DNA of 64,000 nt, from positions 4,306,001 to 4,370,000 of the forward strand of contig NZ_AP025032.1 in NCBI RefSeq assembly GCF_019973775.1. The letters run 5' to 3'. Below, one piece after another: positions 26,376 through 35,158 of the stretch; the first letter of the stretch is position 1; each line of letters opens with the position of its first letter. The notes beneath the pieces were generated by a model. That model was not told where the DNA came from. It was given only the letters and a program-made list of their open reading frames with translations, and searched no databases. This stretch comes from Aureimonas sp. SA4125. Lineage in GTDB: Bacteria; Pseudomonadota; Alphaproteobacteria; Rhizobiales; Rhizobiaceae. Made by a program: the position numbers and the translations under genes.

Positions 26376-26572
26376 CCGATGATTCCGGACACAGCAATCA
26401 TCACGACCAATCAACGCCATCTCGCTTGTTGAAGCGACCTACTTCGCAATCCCCACAAGACAAATCGCCTGATGAAATTGAAGAGAATTCAATTTCATGC
26501 TCCCCAACGCCCAACTATTCAGCACAACGTGGGGCAAATTAGGGCTTTTTAAGCCAGTAAAAATGTGTTTCA

Positions 26573-26586
26573 TTGAAGCGCTTCAA
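26573..26586. promoter_or_regulatory. Perfect palindrome TTGAAGCGCTTCAA, probable LacI-type operator
   Basis: A 14-bp perfect dyad with the central CG step that LacI-family proteins contact. It ends 14 bases before the start codon of the gene whose product begins with a LacI-type DNA-binding domain. Location and form suggest autoregulation of the 26601-34623 operon. Binding is inferred. Confidence 0.7.
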
Positions 26587-26600
26587 GATTTGGAGATTGC

Positions 26601-27791
26601 ATGGTTCGTCGCAGACCCACGATCGCAGATGTAGCCAACGTGGCGGGCGTTTCCGTCGGGACTGTCTCCAATTATTTGAACGGGACCGCGAGAATTCGTC
26701 CTGCGACGCAGTCGAAGATCGATCGAGCCGTGCGCGAACTTGCCTACAGGCCAAGTACTTTCGCGCGATCTCTGTCGACTGTGAGCGTTCGCCGAACGGG
26801 CGAAGATCGCTCTCAAATGCCCCGTCTCGTTGTGGTCGGCTATATCAGCGTCGATTACATGTGCCGTATCGACGTTCTGCCGCATCGCGACGACCGGATC
26901 ACCGCGCATCACATCGAAAAGGCGCTCGGAGGCCCGGCAGCAAACCTCGCGGTCGCTGCCGCCGGCATCGGTGCCAACGGCACCTTTGGCCTTGATGTCG
27001 AGCTGGCGACAGCGCTCGGCGACGACCCGGACAGTGACTGGGCACTTGCGGAGCTTGCCCTCAAGGCGGTGCATGCCTTCCCCATCCGCAAGCCCTTCAA
27101 CAATCGCCTTTCCCGCTGCATCGTCTTCATCGAGCCGAACGGCAGCCGAACCATTGTGAACGAGCCCTTCGAGCTTTCGGATGTGGATTTGGTCGATCAC
27201 GTCAGGCTGACCTCCGAGACGCGGACCCGGTGCCTGCATATCGAGGGCTACCACTATGAGAGGATGCGGGGTTCGATCGAGAGGTTTCGAGCGGCCGGCT
27301 GGACGATCAGCCTTCATTCCGCCGGACTGCCATCCGGTTCAAGGACGCGCGAGGGCTTTCTCGACGTCGTCGGTCGATGCGACCTGACGTTTGCCGGCGA
27401 GGCGCTGATCCGCGAGGCATTTGATATCCGCGTATCTGACCGGGATCTTTCCGCTGCCGTCCAGTCGCAGCTCAATACGCTTGAATCTCGCGGGAACTTC
27501 GTCCTCACGCTTGGAGCCTCCGGGGCAATAGCGTTTCCGAATGACGGTGGGAGCCCCATCCGCGTTCAGGCCTTGCCGGTTCGTGTTGTGGATGCAACGG
27601 GCGCTGGCGACAGCTTTGCCGGCGTCTTTCTGGCCTACTGGCTGAACGACGCCACAATAGAAATCGCGGCCCGTCACGCCGCCGCGGCGGGGAGCCTCAC
27701 CACAACAGTCGAGGGCGCCCAAGGGGCTGTTTCATCACACGAAGATTTGCTGGAGAGTCTCGCCCAAAGGCCCCTTCAGCGCGCCTCCTGA
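26601..27791 (+). CDS. LacI-type DNA-binding domain fused to PfkB-family sugar kinase
   Basis: A 396-residue fusion. Residues about 6-55 are a LacI-family helix-turn-helix and hinge (ADVANVAGVSVGTVSNYLN, then RPATQSKIDRAVRELAYRPS). The usual periplasmic-binding-protein effector domain is missing. Instead, residues about 75-390 form a ribokinase/PfkB carbohydrate kinase with GGPAANLAVAAAG, a sugar-binding N-terminal lid and the catalytic/anion-hole motif DATGAGD at 331-337. The fused protein could sense its own sugar substrate or product and repress or activate the operon accordingly. A perfect LacI-like palindrome lies just upstream. It heads the transporter and sugar-enzyme genes that follow. 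Confidence 0.9.
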   Translation: MVRRRPTIADVANVAGVSVGTVSNYLNGTARIRPATQSKIDRAVRELAYRPSTFARSLSTVSVRRTGEDRSQMPRLVVVGYISVDYMCRIDVLPHRDDRITAHHIEKALGGPAANLAVAAAGIGANGTFGLDVELATALGDDPDSDWALAELALKAVHAFPIRKPFNNRLSRCIVFIEPNGSRTIVNEPFELSDVDLVDHVRLTSETRTRCLHIEGYHYERMRGSIERFRAAGWTISLHSAGLPSGSRTREGFLDVVGRCDLTFAGEALIREAFDIRVSDRDLSAAVQSQLNTLESRGNFVLTLGASGAIAFPNDGGSPIRVQALPVRVVDATGAGDSFAGVFLAYWLNDATIEIAARHAAAAGSLTTTVEGAQGAVSSHEDLLESLAQRPLQRAS

Positions 27792-27821
27792 ACCGACGCA
27801 GAACCCTGAAAAGGATCGATG

Positions 27822-28574
27822 ATGGTTTTCAAAATGTCGGGCATCGTCAAGCGCTTCGGAGGATTGGTCGCCCTTGACCATGTGGATTTCGTCGTGGCGA
27901 CCGGCGAGGTGATGGCACTTGTCGGCGACAACGGCGCCGGAAAGTCGACCCTCATAAAGACAATGTCAGGCGCCCATTCCCCCGACGCCGGCACGATAGA
28001 GATGGAGGGCCGGCAGGTCCGATTCCGCTCACCGCAGGAGGCCTGGGAAAGTGGCATTGCGACCATCTACCAGGAACTCGCGCTGGCCGGAAAAATGACG
28101 GTCGCCGACAACATCTTTCTCGGACGCGAATTGAAGCGCCCCATGCTCGGCATTCCATTCCTCGACAGAAGCGCCATGCGCAAGCGCACCGCCGAACTGC
28201 TTCACCAATTGGACGTCCATGTTCCGAGCATCGACTCCTGGGTCGAGTCGATGTCGGGAGGCCAGCGGCAGGGTGTCGCCATCGCGCGAGCCCTCAACAT
28301 GGACGCTCGTCTGATCATTATGGACGAGCCGACGGCGGCGCTTGCCGTCGCTGAGGTGCGCAAGGTCCTAGACTTCATCGTGAGACTGCGGGCTCAGGGC
28401 AAGTCGGTGGTCCTCATCTCGCACAACATCCAAGACGTATTCGAAGTCTCCGACCGCATCTCGGTGATGCGCCACGGTCGCTGCATCGCAGTGCGAGAGA
28501 CACGAAACACGACCCCGCAGGAAATCATCGGTCTCATCACCGGGGCTTACGAAGTGCGCGCCAACGCATCCTGA
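27822..28574 (+). CDS. Sugar ABC transporter ATP-binding protein, single-domain (FrcA-like)
   Basis: A 250-residue ATPase with Walker A GDNGAGKST, the CUT2-type segment GIATIYQELALAGKMTVADN, signature MSGGQRQGVAIAR and Walker B LIIMDEPTAAL. Most ribose-type ATPases are about 500 residues with two ABC modules; this one has a single module, as in rhizobial FrcA, and would act as a homodimer. ATG 27822 is preferred over 27819 because AAAAGGA lies at the better distance. It follows the kinase-regulator fusion by 30 bases. Confidence 0.88.
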   Translation: MVFKMSGIVKRFGGLVALDHVDFVVATGEVMALVGDNGAGKSTLIKTMSGAHSPDAGTIEMEGRQVRFRSPQEAWESGIATIYQELALAGKMTVADNIFLGRELKRPMLGIPFLDRSAMRKRTAELLHQLDVHVPSIDSWVESMSGGQRQGVAIARALNMDARLIIMDEPTAALAVAEVRKVLDFIVRLRAQGKSVVLISHNIQDVFEVSDRISVMRHGRCIAVRETRNTTPQEIIGLITGAYEVRANAS

Positions 28575-28635
28575 GGACCAAGCCAAAGAGCGGTCCATGG
28601 GCATCCAGTCCAACAACGAAGCAAAGGTAGCAGAC

Positions 28636-29619
28636 ATGAAAAGCAATTTCACGACGGTCACCATGGGCCTCATTGCGGCGGCTTTCGCCACGGGTGCCGT
28701 GGCGCAGGAGAAGGTGCGCGTCGCCTTCGTCCCGCAGATCCAGGGCATCCCCTATTATGTCGCGATGGAACAGGGTGCCACCAAGGCAGCCGACGCCCTT
28801 GGCGTCGAGTATATCCAGCAGGGACCGACGAGCACGAACTCGGCCGACCAGCTGCGAATCTTCGAGAGCTTCGTCAACCAAGGCGTCAACGTCGTCGGCG
28901 TGTCGCCAGTCGATGTCGAAACCCTGAAGCCTGCCATCGCGAAGGCAAGGGCGGCGGGAATACACGTGATCACTTCAGATGCCGACGCTGCTGGAAGCGA
29001 GCGCGAATTCTACGTCGCTCAGGCCCTTGACCAGGACCTCGGCTACACGATCCTCGACGAAATGGTGGAACGCACCAGCGAAGATGCGAAGATCGCCATC
29101 ATTTCAGATGCCCCGACCATTGCGAGCCTCAACGCCTGGATCGCGGCGATCCAGGACCGGGCCAAGACCAGATACCCCAAGCTTCAGATCGTCTCCGTCG
29201 ACCACACCGATGGAACGGCAGCGCGAGCCTTCCAGTTCGCGACCGACGCCATGACCCGCAATCCCGATCTCAAGGGCATCATCGGCATTGCCTCGACGAC
29301 GTGCCCTGGCATCGGCCAGGCGGTGGAGGCGGCAGGGCGGCAGGAACAGATCGTGGCAACGGGATTTTGCTCGCCCAACACCGTGAAGGACTACGTCCTC
29401 AGTGGCGCGATGAGCTACTCCGTCCTCTGGAACCCGGCCGACCTTGGTTACCTGACCGTATGGGCCGGCAAGCAGTTGGCCGATGGCAAGCCTTTCGAGG
29501 CCGAGCCAAAGGTGGATGGTCTCGAGGCAAACGTGCGCTGGATGGCTGACGAGAAAATCCTGTTGCTCGGAGAGCCCGCGGTTTTCACCAAGGAAAACAT
29601 CGAGCAGTTCAACTTTTGA
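28636..29619 (+). CDS. Sugar ABC transporter substrate-binding protein (CUT2/RbsB type)
   Basis: A 327-residue periplasmic binding protein. ATG 28636 gives a clean Sec signal (MKSNFTTVTMGLIAAAFATG then AVAQ); the frame can be read from 28597 but that would bury the signal. Mature features include RVAFVPQIQGIPYYVAME and the CUT2 hinge ISPVD-like SPVDVETLKPAIAKARAAGI. It resembles rhamnose/autoinducer-2-like binders. A strong hairpin follows before the permease genes. Confidence 0.9.
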   Translation: MKSNFTTVTMGLIAAAFATGAVAQEKVRVAFVPQIQGIPYYVAMEQGATKAADALGVEYIQQGPTSTNSADQLRIFESFVNQGVNVVGVSPVDVETLKPAIAKARAAGIHVITSDADAAGSEREFYVAQALDQDLGYTILDEMVERTSEDAKIAIISDAPTIASLNAWIAAIQDRAKTRYPKLQIVSVDHTDGTAARAFQFATDAMTRNPDLKGIIGIASTTCPGIGQAVEAAGRQEQIVATGFCSPNTVKDYVLSGAMSYSVLWNPADLGYLTVWAGKQLADGKPFEAEPKVDGLEANVRWMADEKILLLGEPAVFTKENIEQFNF

Positions 29620-29626
29620 GCGCTTG

Positions 29627-29656
29627 TCCGAGGCGCCCGGTTCCGGGCGCTTCGGA
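29627..29656 (+). terminator. Strong hairpin after sugar-binding-protein gene
   Basis: TCCGA-g-GCGCCCG, loop GTTC, CGGGCGC-t-TCGGA: twelve of thirteen positions pair. It starts seven bases after the stop and lacks a T-run, so it probably stabilises the binding-protein message and lowers read-through into the permeases. Confidence 0.6.
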
Positions 29657-29719
29657 TACTGTCGCGGTCAGGCTGCATGTGCGAGCTGTCGTTACCGCCG
29701 ACGATTTGAGAGGTTCTGC

Positions 29720-30700
29720 ATGACTTCAGCGGCCGATCCACGCCCCGCCCTACGCATGGTGTCGGCGACGGCCTCGCGTGAAGTGGCTCTCGTGATCGCG
29801 ATCCTGACGGTGGGCGCCGTCTTTGCGATTGCATCGCCCTACTTCCTGACTACCAACAATCTGGTGCAGACCCTGCGCGCCGGTCTTGAACTGGCGATCG
29901 TGGCGGCCGGAATGACCCTCGTCATTATCATGGGCGGGATCGACGTCAGTGTCGGCGGCATCCTCGCCGTTTCGGCCATAGTGATTGGCAAGGCATACCA
30001 GGCCGGCCTCCCAGCCTATGCTGTGGCGCCGCTCGGGCTCCTGGCAGGCACAGCGCTCGGCACGTTCAACGGCTTCGTCACGACCAAACTGAAGGTGCCG
30101 CCGATCATCGCCACGCTGGGCAGCATGTACGTGTTCTCCGCCATCATGTTTCTAGTGATTGGTGGTGCCTGGATCTCCGGCCTGCCGAGCACGCTTTCGC
30201 CCATGGTCAATGGCTGGATCGGCTTTGTCCCGGCATCCGCGCTGGTCATTGCTGTCGTCTATCTCGGAGCGTGGATCGTTTTGTCCAAGCTGCCTTTCGG
30301 CAACCATATCTACGCCATCGGCTGCAATGAGCAGTCCGCCAGGCTTGTCGGCATCAACGTCGATCGCACTAAAATCCTCACCTACGCCTTTCTGGGATTT
30401 CTGGCCGGCCTGGCGGCGCTCCTCTACGTGGCCCGCCTGCGCAATGTGGAAATCAACATCGGCACGACAATCGCACTCGAGGCGATCGCGGCCACCATCC
30501 TCGGCGGCACCAACATTCGGGGCGGCGTCGGCAGCCTGCTCGGCACGCTTCTAGGTGTCGTCTTTATCCGCATCATGCAGAACGGTTTGGTTTTGACCGG
30601 CGTCTCTTCCTTGTGGGAAACGGTGATCATCGGCTCGTTGCTGGTCGTCGTCCTGACGGCTGATTCCCTGCGCAACCGCAACAATCCGAGGGCGCAATGA
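29720..30700 (+). CDS. Sugar ABC transporter permease 1 (RbsC-like)
   Basis: A 326-residue CUT2 permease of repeated hydrophobic segments. Family marks are MTLVIIMGGIDVSVGGILA and the coupling region AIGCNEQSARLVGINVDRTK; near the C-terminus AATILGGTNIRGGVGSLLG is typical. ATG 29720 follows GAGAGG. Its stop overlaps the start of the second permease (ATGA at 30697-30700). Confidence 0.92.
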   Translation: MTSAADPRPALRMVSATASREVALVIAILTVGAVFAIASPYFLTTNNLVQTLRAGLELAIVAAGMTLVIIMGGIDVSVGGILAVSAIVIGKAYQAGLPAYAVAPLGLLAGTALGTFNGFVTTKLKVPPIIATLGSMYVFSAIMFLVIGGAWISGLPSTLSPMVNGWIGFVPASALVIAVVYLGAWIVLSKLPFGNHIYAIGCNEQSARLVGINVDRTKILTYAFLGFLAGLAALLYVARLRNVEINIGTTIALEAIAATILGGTNIRGGVGSLLGTLLGVVFIRIMQNGLVLTGVSSLWETVIIGSLLVVVLTADSLRNRNNPRAQ

Positions 30701-31674
30701 CCCGCAAATCTGGCTTCCGGACTTATGACCCGCTGAGGGCTCGTCTGCTTCTGCTGTGCGGCCTGCTGGTCGTCTCGATCGTGGCAATGAGCCTGCTTTC
30801 ACCGTACTTCCTGCAGGCCAGCACCGTGCCCTACCTCCTGCAATACGTGCCAATTCTCGGTTTGCTTGGTCTCGGACAGACACTTGTCATTCTGGCGGGC
30901 GGGCCGGGAATCGATCTATCCGTCGGCTCCATCATGTCTCTCGTGGGAGTCGCCGTGGGCGCCCTTTTCGCCGCCGGCATCGATATCTGGACAGCCTGCG
31001 CCATCGGCGTTGCCGCCGGCGCGGGTCTTGGGCTAGTCAACGGTCTGCTCGTCAATGTCCTGCGCATTCCCTCGCTAATGGCGACTCTCGCTACCATGTT
31101 TGCCTTCGGCGGGCTGGCGCTCGCTACCACCATGGGCCAGCCCGTCGGGGGCTTCCCTCCCGAGTTCGCCTGGCTCGGTCAGGGTCACACGCTGGGGCTG
31201 CCCAATGCATTTCTATTCGTCCTTCTTCCCGTCGCGGTCGTCCTGCATGTGATGCTGACGGGGACCACCATTGGGCGCCATATCATCGCTGCCGGCAACG
31301 ACGACCGTGCGGCCCACCTGTCAGGGCTCAATGTGGTACGCATCCGCATTGGTCTCTACGTTCTTTCCGGCGTTCTGTCGGCTCTTGGCAGCATCATCGC
31401 CATGTCGTGGTTCCTGGCCGCACGGCCCGATGCGGGCAAAGGTATGGAACTCCTCGCCGTGACGATCGCCGTCCTCGGGGGAACGCACATCTTCGGTGGA
31501 ACCGGCGGCATCCCCGGTACCATCGTCGCCATCCTTGTCGTCACCACCCTCCAGATCGGCCTGCAACTGGCCAATATATCGGCTGCCTGGCAACTGGGTC
31601 TGATCGGACTGTTGCTGATCGCTTCGGTTTCGAGCGTCGCGGGCTGGCGGATGCCAAAACGCGGAAAGATCTAA
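30697..31674 (+). CDS. Sugar ABC transporter permease 2 (RbsC-like)
   Basis: A 325-residue CUT2 permease paralogous to the preceding one (GQTLVILAGGPGIDLSVGS, IAAGNDDRAAHLSGLNVVR, AVLGGTHIFGGTGGIPG). Two different permeases imply a heterodimeric channel, as in the AI-2/rhamnose/autoinducer-type CUT2 systems, rather than the RbsC homodimer. The second PfkB gene starts on the base after its stop codon. Confidence 0.92.
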   Translation: MTRKSGFRTYDPLRARLLLLCGLLVVSIVAMSLLSPYFLQASTVPYLLQYVPILGLLGLGQTLVILAGGPGIDLSVGSIMSLVGVAVGALFAAGIDIWTACAIGVAAGAGLGLVNGLLVNVLRIPSLMATLATMFAFGGLALATTMGQPVGGFPPEFAWLGQGHTLGLPNAFLFVLLPVAVVLHVMLTGTTIGRHIIAAGNDDRAAHLSGLNVVRIRIGLYVLSGVLSALGSIIAMSWFLAARPDAGKGMELLAVTIAVLGGTHIFGGTGGIPGTIVAILVVTTLQIGLQLANISAAWQLGLIGLLLIASVSSVAGWRMPKRGKI

Positions 31675-32637
31675 ATGACTGATATCGATGTTCTTTGCAT
31701 CGGGGACCTGGACGTCGACATGTTCGTCTCCGTCTCCGAAATCCCGGGCTTTGACCAGAAAGTGGCTGGACGCAATCATGGTCAAAAAGCCGGCGGCATG
31801 TCCGCCAACTGCGCCGTTGCCGTCTCGCGACTCGGTCTTAAAAGCCGGCTCGTCGCGGCTGTCGGTTCCGACCCGGCCGGCGATGTCGCGATTGTGAGCC
31901 TGACGAAAGACGCGGTCGATCTCCAATATTTGGCGCGCCGGCACGACGAGCAAACCTTCATGTGCCTGGTACTGCTTTCACCGGCGGGCGAAAAGTCCCT
32001 CATCAAGCTGGAAACACCAGCGTATCTTCCAAGCGTGTCCGATCTGGTGCCCGACGCCTTTGACGGCGTGCGCCATCTCCATGTCACCTTCGGATCGCCG
32101 GAATTGTCGCTCGCCGCTCTGCGAATGGCGAGCGAGCGGGGATTGTCGACCTCGCTCGATCTCGAGCCGCCGGATATCGTGCGCAACCCCCACCTTCTTT
32201 CGGCGGTCCTGCCTCTGATAGACACGCTGTTCCTCAACAAAGAGGCGTTCGAGGCGGCACGCAATGTTCTTGGTGAACCCCTGACGCCACTCCATCTGCG
32301 CGGTGACGCAGAGGTGATTGTCACGCTGGGCGCTGGGGGATGCCAGCGCTTCAGCGGAAAGCATGTCGTAGAAAGCCCGGGCTTTGTCGTCGACCCGGTG
32401 GACACAACCGGGGCGGGCGACTGTTTCGCGGGCGCCTATCTGGTGTCCAGGATCTCCGGCATGCCGATCGGCGACGGCCTGCGTTTTGCCAACGCGGCAG
32501 CCGCCCTGTCGACCCGCAGTATCGGGGCCCAGGAGGGGATGCCACGCCGACGGCAGGTCGAGGATTTCCTGGCGAGCCGACTTTCCACGGGAGGTCGCCC
32601 CGATTTACTGAAGACAGAAGGGGCTGTTCATGTCTGA
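31675..32637 (+). CDS. PfkB-family carbohydrate kinase
   Basis: A 320-residue ribokinase-like kinase: N-terminal IGDLDVDMFVSV, GGMSANCAVAVSRLG sugar-binding segment, and the catalytic DTTGAGD at residues 243-249. Cytoplasmic, ATP-dependent phosphorylation of an imported sugar or a sugar phosphate. It starts directly on the permease stop and overlaps the eIF2B-like gene by eight bases. It is distinct in sequence from the kinase domain in the fusion at 26601, so the operon encodes two kinases that may act in series or on different anomers. Confidence 0.9.
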   Translation: MTDIDVLCIGDLDVDMFVSVSEIPGFDQKVAGRNHGQKAGGMSANCAVAVSRLGLKSRLVAAVGSDPAGDVAIVSLTKDAVDLQYLARRHDEQTFMCLVLLSPAGEKSLIKLETPAYLPSVSDLVPDAFDGVRHLHVTFGSPELSLAALRMASERGLSTSLDLEPPDIVRNPHLLSAVLPLIDTLFLNKEAFEAARNVLGEPLTPLHLRGDAEVIVTLGAGGCQRFSGKHVVESPGFVVDPVDTTGAGDCFAGAYLVSRISGMPIGDGLRFANAAAALSTRSIGAQEGMPRRRQVEDFLASRLSTGGRPDLLKTEGAVHV

Positions 32638-33607
32638 TCGACGTTTCCAGCATCGGGATGAACTGGAATCTGCCGGCCTTTCCGCCCCCGATGACCAGAC
32701 GATGCATTTCCTGTGGCAGATCGTCGACGAAGGCGTTCTTGGAGCTAGCCGGCACGTCGAACTTGGCAATCAGCTGATCCTTCATTTGATCGGTACCAGT
32801 GAAAACGGCCTACGCCGGGCCCGTCTCGCCGCGGCTTTCATCGCACGGACACGCGGGCAGGACACGCCGGTGATCGGTAACAGTCTTCACCTGCTGCTTG
32901 CCGGGCTGGATGACGTTGACCCGGGCAAGCAGGCCGACCTTCTGCGCAATCGTGTGCTGGACTGGGACCAAGCTGCCAAGGCACGAAAGGCGCGCCTCGT
33001 TGCTGCGGCCACGCGGCATCTTTCCGGCAAGTGCGGCGTCATGGCCTTCGACTATTCCAGCACGGTTTCTGCAGTCGTGCGAGCACTCGTCAAGGAGAAT
33101 CCGCAGCTGAAAGTGATCGTTCCGGAAAGTCGCGCGATCGCAGGCGGCGCGCGTTACCTGGAAGAATTCCTGCCCGCCGGTCTTGATGTCATCTTCATTC
33201 CGGATGCAGCGATCGAGTACGGGCTGGAACAGTGCGATGCTGCGCTCTTGGGAGTGGAGACCCTGCGCTGTGACGGGAGCTTCCTCAACACCATCGGCAG
33301 CCGAATGATTGCCCGACTCGCGCAGGATATGGGTGTCGAGATTTTCGGCGTGACCGATCTGCTGAAGCTCGACACGCGCAGTTACGGCGGACACAGGCCT
33401 TCCCCTGCGATCCGATCCTACGACGAGGTTCTGACTGCCGGAATGGCGGTGGGGACGTCACGCCAGGTCGATACACGCGCGCCGGAACTCGAAGTCATTC
33501 CGGCCGCGCTCACGACCGCGCTTCTCACGGAGTTTGGCCCCGTGCCTCCCGGTGCCATATGGGCGCTGGGACGCTCCGCCTTCAACCTGAATGACGAGAC
33601 GGCATGA
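32630..33607 (+). CDS. eIF2B-alpha/MtnA-fold protein (sugar-phosphate isomerase-like)
   Basis: A 325-residue protein with an N-terminal helical region and a C-terminal Rossmann-like domain of the eIF2B-alpha/beta/delta and methylthioribose-phosphate isomerase superfamily. Visible landmarks are AFDYSSTVSAVV (140-151), VIVPESRAIAGGAR (162-175) and the GVETLRCDGSFLNTIGS ligand loop (208-224). The catalytic cysteine of MtnA and ribose-1,5-bisphosphate isomerase normally sits where DYSST is found, and D of the second site aligns near D215. It may be an isomerase with an altered mechanism, or a sugar-phosphate-binding sensor. Coupled to the kinase before it and the SIS gene after it. Confidence 0.75.
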   Translation: MSDRRFQHRDELESAGLSAPDDQTMHFLWQIVDEGVLGASRHVELGNQLILHLIGTSENGLRRARLAAAFIARTRGQDTPVIGNSLHLLLAGLDDVDPGKQADLLRNRVLDWDQAAKARKARLVAAATRHLSGKCGVMAFDYSSTVSAVVRALVKENPQLKVIVPESRAIAGGARYLEEFLPAGLDVIFIPDAAIEYGLEQCDAALLGVETLRCDGSFLNTIGSRMIARLAQDMGVEIFGVTDLLKLDTRSYGGHRPSPAIRSYDEVLTAGMAVGTSRQVDTRAPELEVIPAALTTALLTEFGPVPPGAIWALGRSAFNLNDETA

Positions 33608-34623
33608 TGACCAGCATGATGGCCCGCGAGATTGCGACGCAACCCGAATTGATGCTGTCGATCCAGCCCGTACTGGCGCGGATCTGCGACGGCCTGCAGA
33701 AGCCGCGGGGGCGCGTTTTCGTCGGCGGCTGTGGCGACTCTGCCTTCGCTCCGAAGGCGCTGGCGGCCGTCTTCCGGCAGATCGGGGTGCCTATCGTCCC
33801 CTGCAGCGCGATGGATCTTACCGGATATATCGATCTCGAACCTGCCGACACCGTGATCTTGTCGTCCATCTCCGGCAGTACAAGGCGCAGCGTCGAAGCA
33901 GCCCGGGTGGCGCACAGCCGAGGTGCAAGGGTCGTTGCGGTGACCTGCAATGGTGACAGCACCCTGGGCCTGGCGGCAGACGAACTCGTTGTCCTGCCTT
34001 ATACGCCCTTAAGCAGAAAGACGCCGCATACTCTTGATTACACGGTAACACTCCTGGCGCTGGTGGAGATCGCCCGCAGCTACGCTGCCCTCCCGCAGGA
34101 GTCGACACGAGCGATACTGGCAACGATGCCAGGCGTCTTGGCCTGCGCCAGATCCGAGGCGGCGGCTGTCGTTCCTGTCGCCAAAGAGTTTGGCAAGTTC
34201 TTCTTTCTCGGGGCCGGGCCGGGACTTGGTACCGCCGAATATGGCGCTGCCAAGTTCCATGAGGCCGGCGGCCTCGTCGCGATCGCCGCAGAAACAGAAA
34301 ACTTTGTTCACGGCATGAACTTCATGCTGGAACCAGACGACCTGCTGATCGCAATCGGAGGCTCTAATCTGGCGGAGCGCCGGGGTGGTGAGGTCCTCTC
34401 GGCCTTCGCCTCGCTGGTGGCGACAAATCACATGCATGTAGGGAACGCTGGAAGCGGCTCTTGGCAAGATAAATTCGCCGATGTCATGGCGCAAACATTT
34501 TTCGTACAGTGTTTGTGCCTGCAAGTCTCAACTCTTTTAAACTTGCAGCTTGAAGAGCCGCGAGCAGGTAGACCTTGTGGGGCTGTACATCTTGCGGCCC
34601 AGACAATTGCGATGGCGAATTGA
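33604..34623 (+). CDS. Double SIS-domain sugar-phosphate isomerase/deglycase-like protein
   Basis: A 339-residue cytoplasmic protein with two sugar-isomerase (SIS) domains, as in the isomerase half of GlmS and in FrlB/AgaS. The first SIS has FVGGCGDSAFAPKALAAVF and ILSSISGSTRRSVEAARVA; the second has FFLGAGPGLGTAEYGAAKFH. Such enzymes isomerise, deaminate or deglycate phosphorylated amino sugars. FrlB pairs with the PfkB-type kinase FrlD to split fructosamine phosphates, so a glycated amine is one possible substrate here. ATG 33604 overlaps the upstream stop (ATGA). Last gene of the sugar operon. Confidence 0.82.
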   Translation: MMTSMMAREIATQPELMLSIQPVLARICDGLQKPRGRVFVGGCGDSAFAPKALAAVFRQIGVPIVPCSAMDLTGYIDLEPADTVILSSISGSTRRSVEAARVAHSRGARVVAVTCNGDSTLGLAADELVVLPYTPLSRKTPHTLDYTVTLLALVEIARSYAALPQESTRAILATMPGVLACARSEAAAVVPVAKEFGKFFFLGAGPGLGTAEYGAAKFHEAGGLVAIAAETENFVHGMNFMLEPDDLLIAIGGSNLAERRGGEVLSAFASLVATNHMHVGNAGSGSWQDKFADVMAQTFFVQCLCLQVSTLLNLQLEEPRAGRPCGAVHLAAQTIAMAN

Positions 34624-35158
34624 GATATTGCGGCATGCAGATGATGTATTTCTACTTTTGCGATTTTTGTTGTTCCTCCCGGAAATCCTCCAGCCGGGCG
34701 GTCCAAAAGCGGTGAGCACGTCACGACATCAAGGAGCTGATGCGTCCGGCGCGGCGGCAAACGCAGGATTAAGAGAACGGACAGGACGTCGATGACGTCC
34801 GTAGACTTGAGCTTCCGGTCGATCCGGATCGAATTCCCGGACGCACGTCCACTGGAGATCGGGTATCCTGGGAACTTAAGAGTAGGGATGCAAAGGCGGA
34901 AACTTAGCGCCGAGATTTCGTTGAAAGGGTAGCTCGGAAGAGATCCCCGAGCAGGTGGCGGATTTTTGGCGAGCGTTGCCTGAGCGACGGTACCCCGACC
35001 CCGCCGACCGTCGTACCTGCTGTAGTCGCACGCTCCGCTATCCGCAGCGCAAAAGTAGGCACTATCCATTCGTCTCGAGAACTGGCCGTCGAAGGGCTGG
35101 ACGTCCACGGCATCGAACTTGCATCATCCCGGCGGACGTCCCGTTCACGGAGATCTTG
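34624..35158. other. Intergenic region without recognisable gene
   Basis: 535 bases between the SIS gene and the peptide-transport ATPase. Open frames on both strands lack motifs and ribosome-binding sites; composition is more AT-rich than the flanks near 34640-34900. No clear terminator hairpin or promoter was found. Confidence 0.4.

Noticed and set aside
34428..35108. A 226-codon minus-strand frame over the end of the SIS gene and the following gap
   Set aside because: Partly antisense to the SIS gene; the remainder shows no domain, signal or ribosome-binding site.
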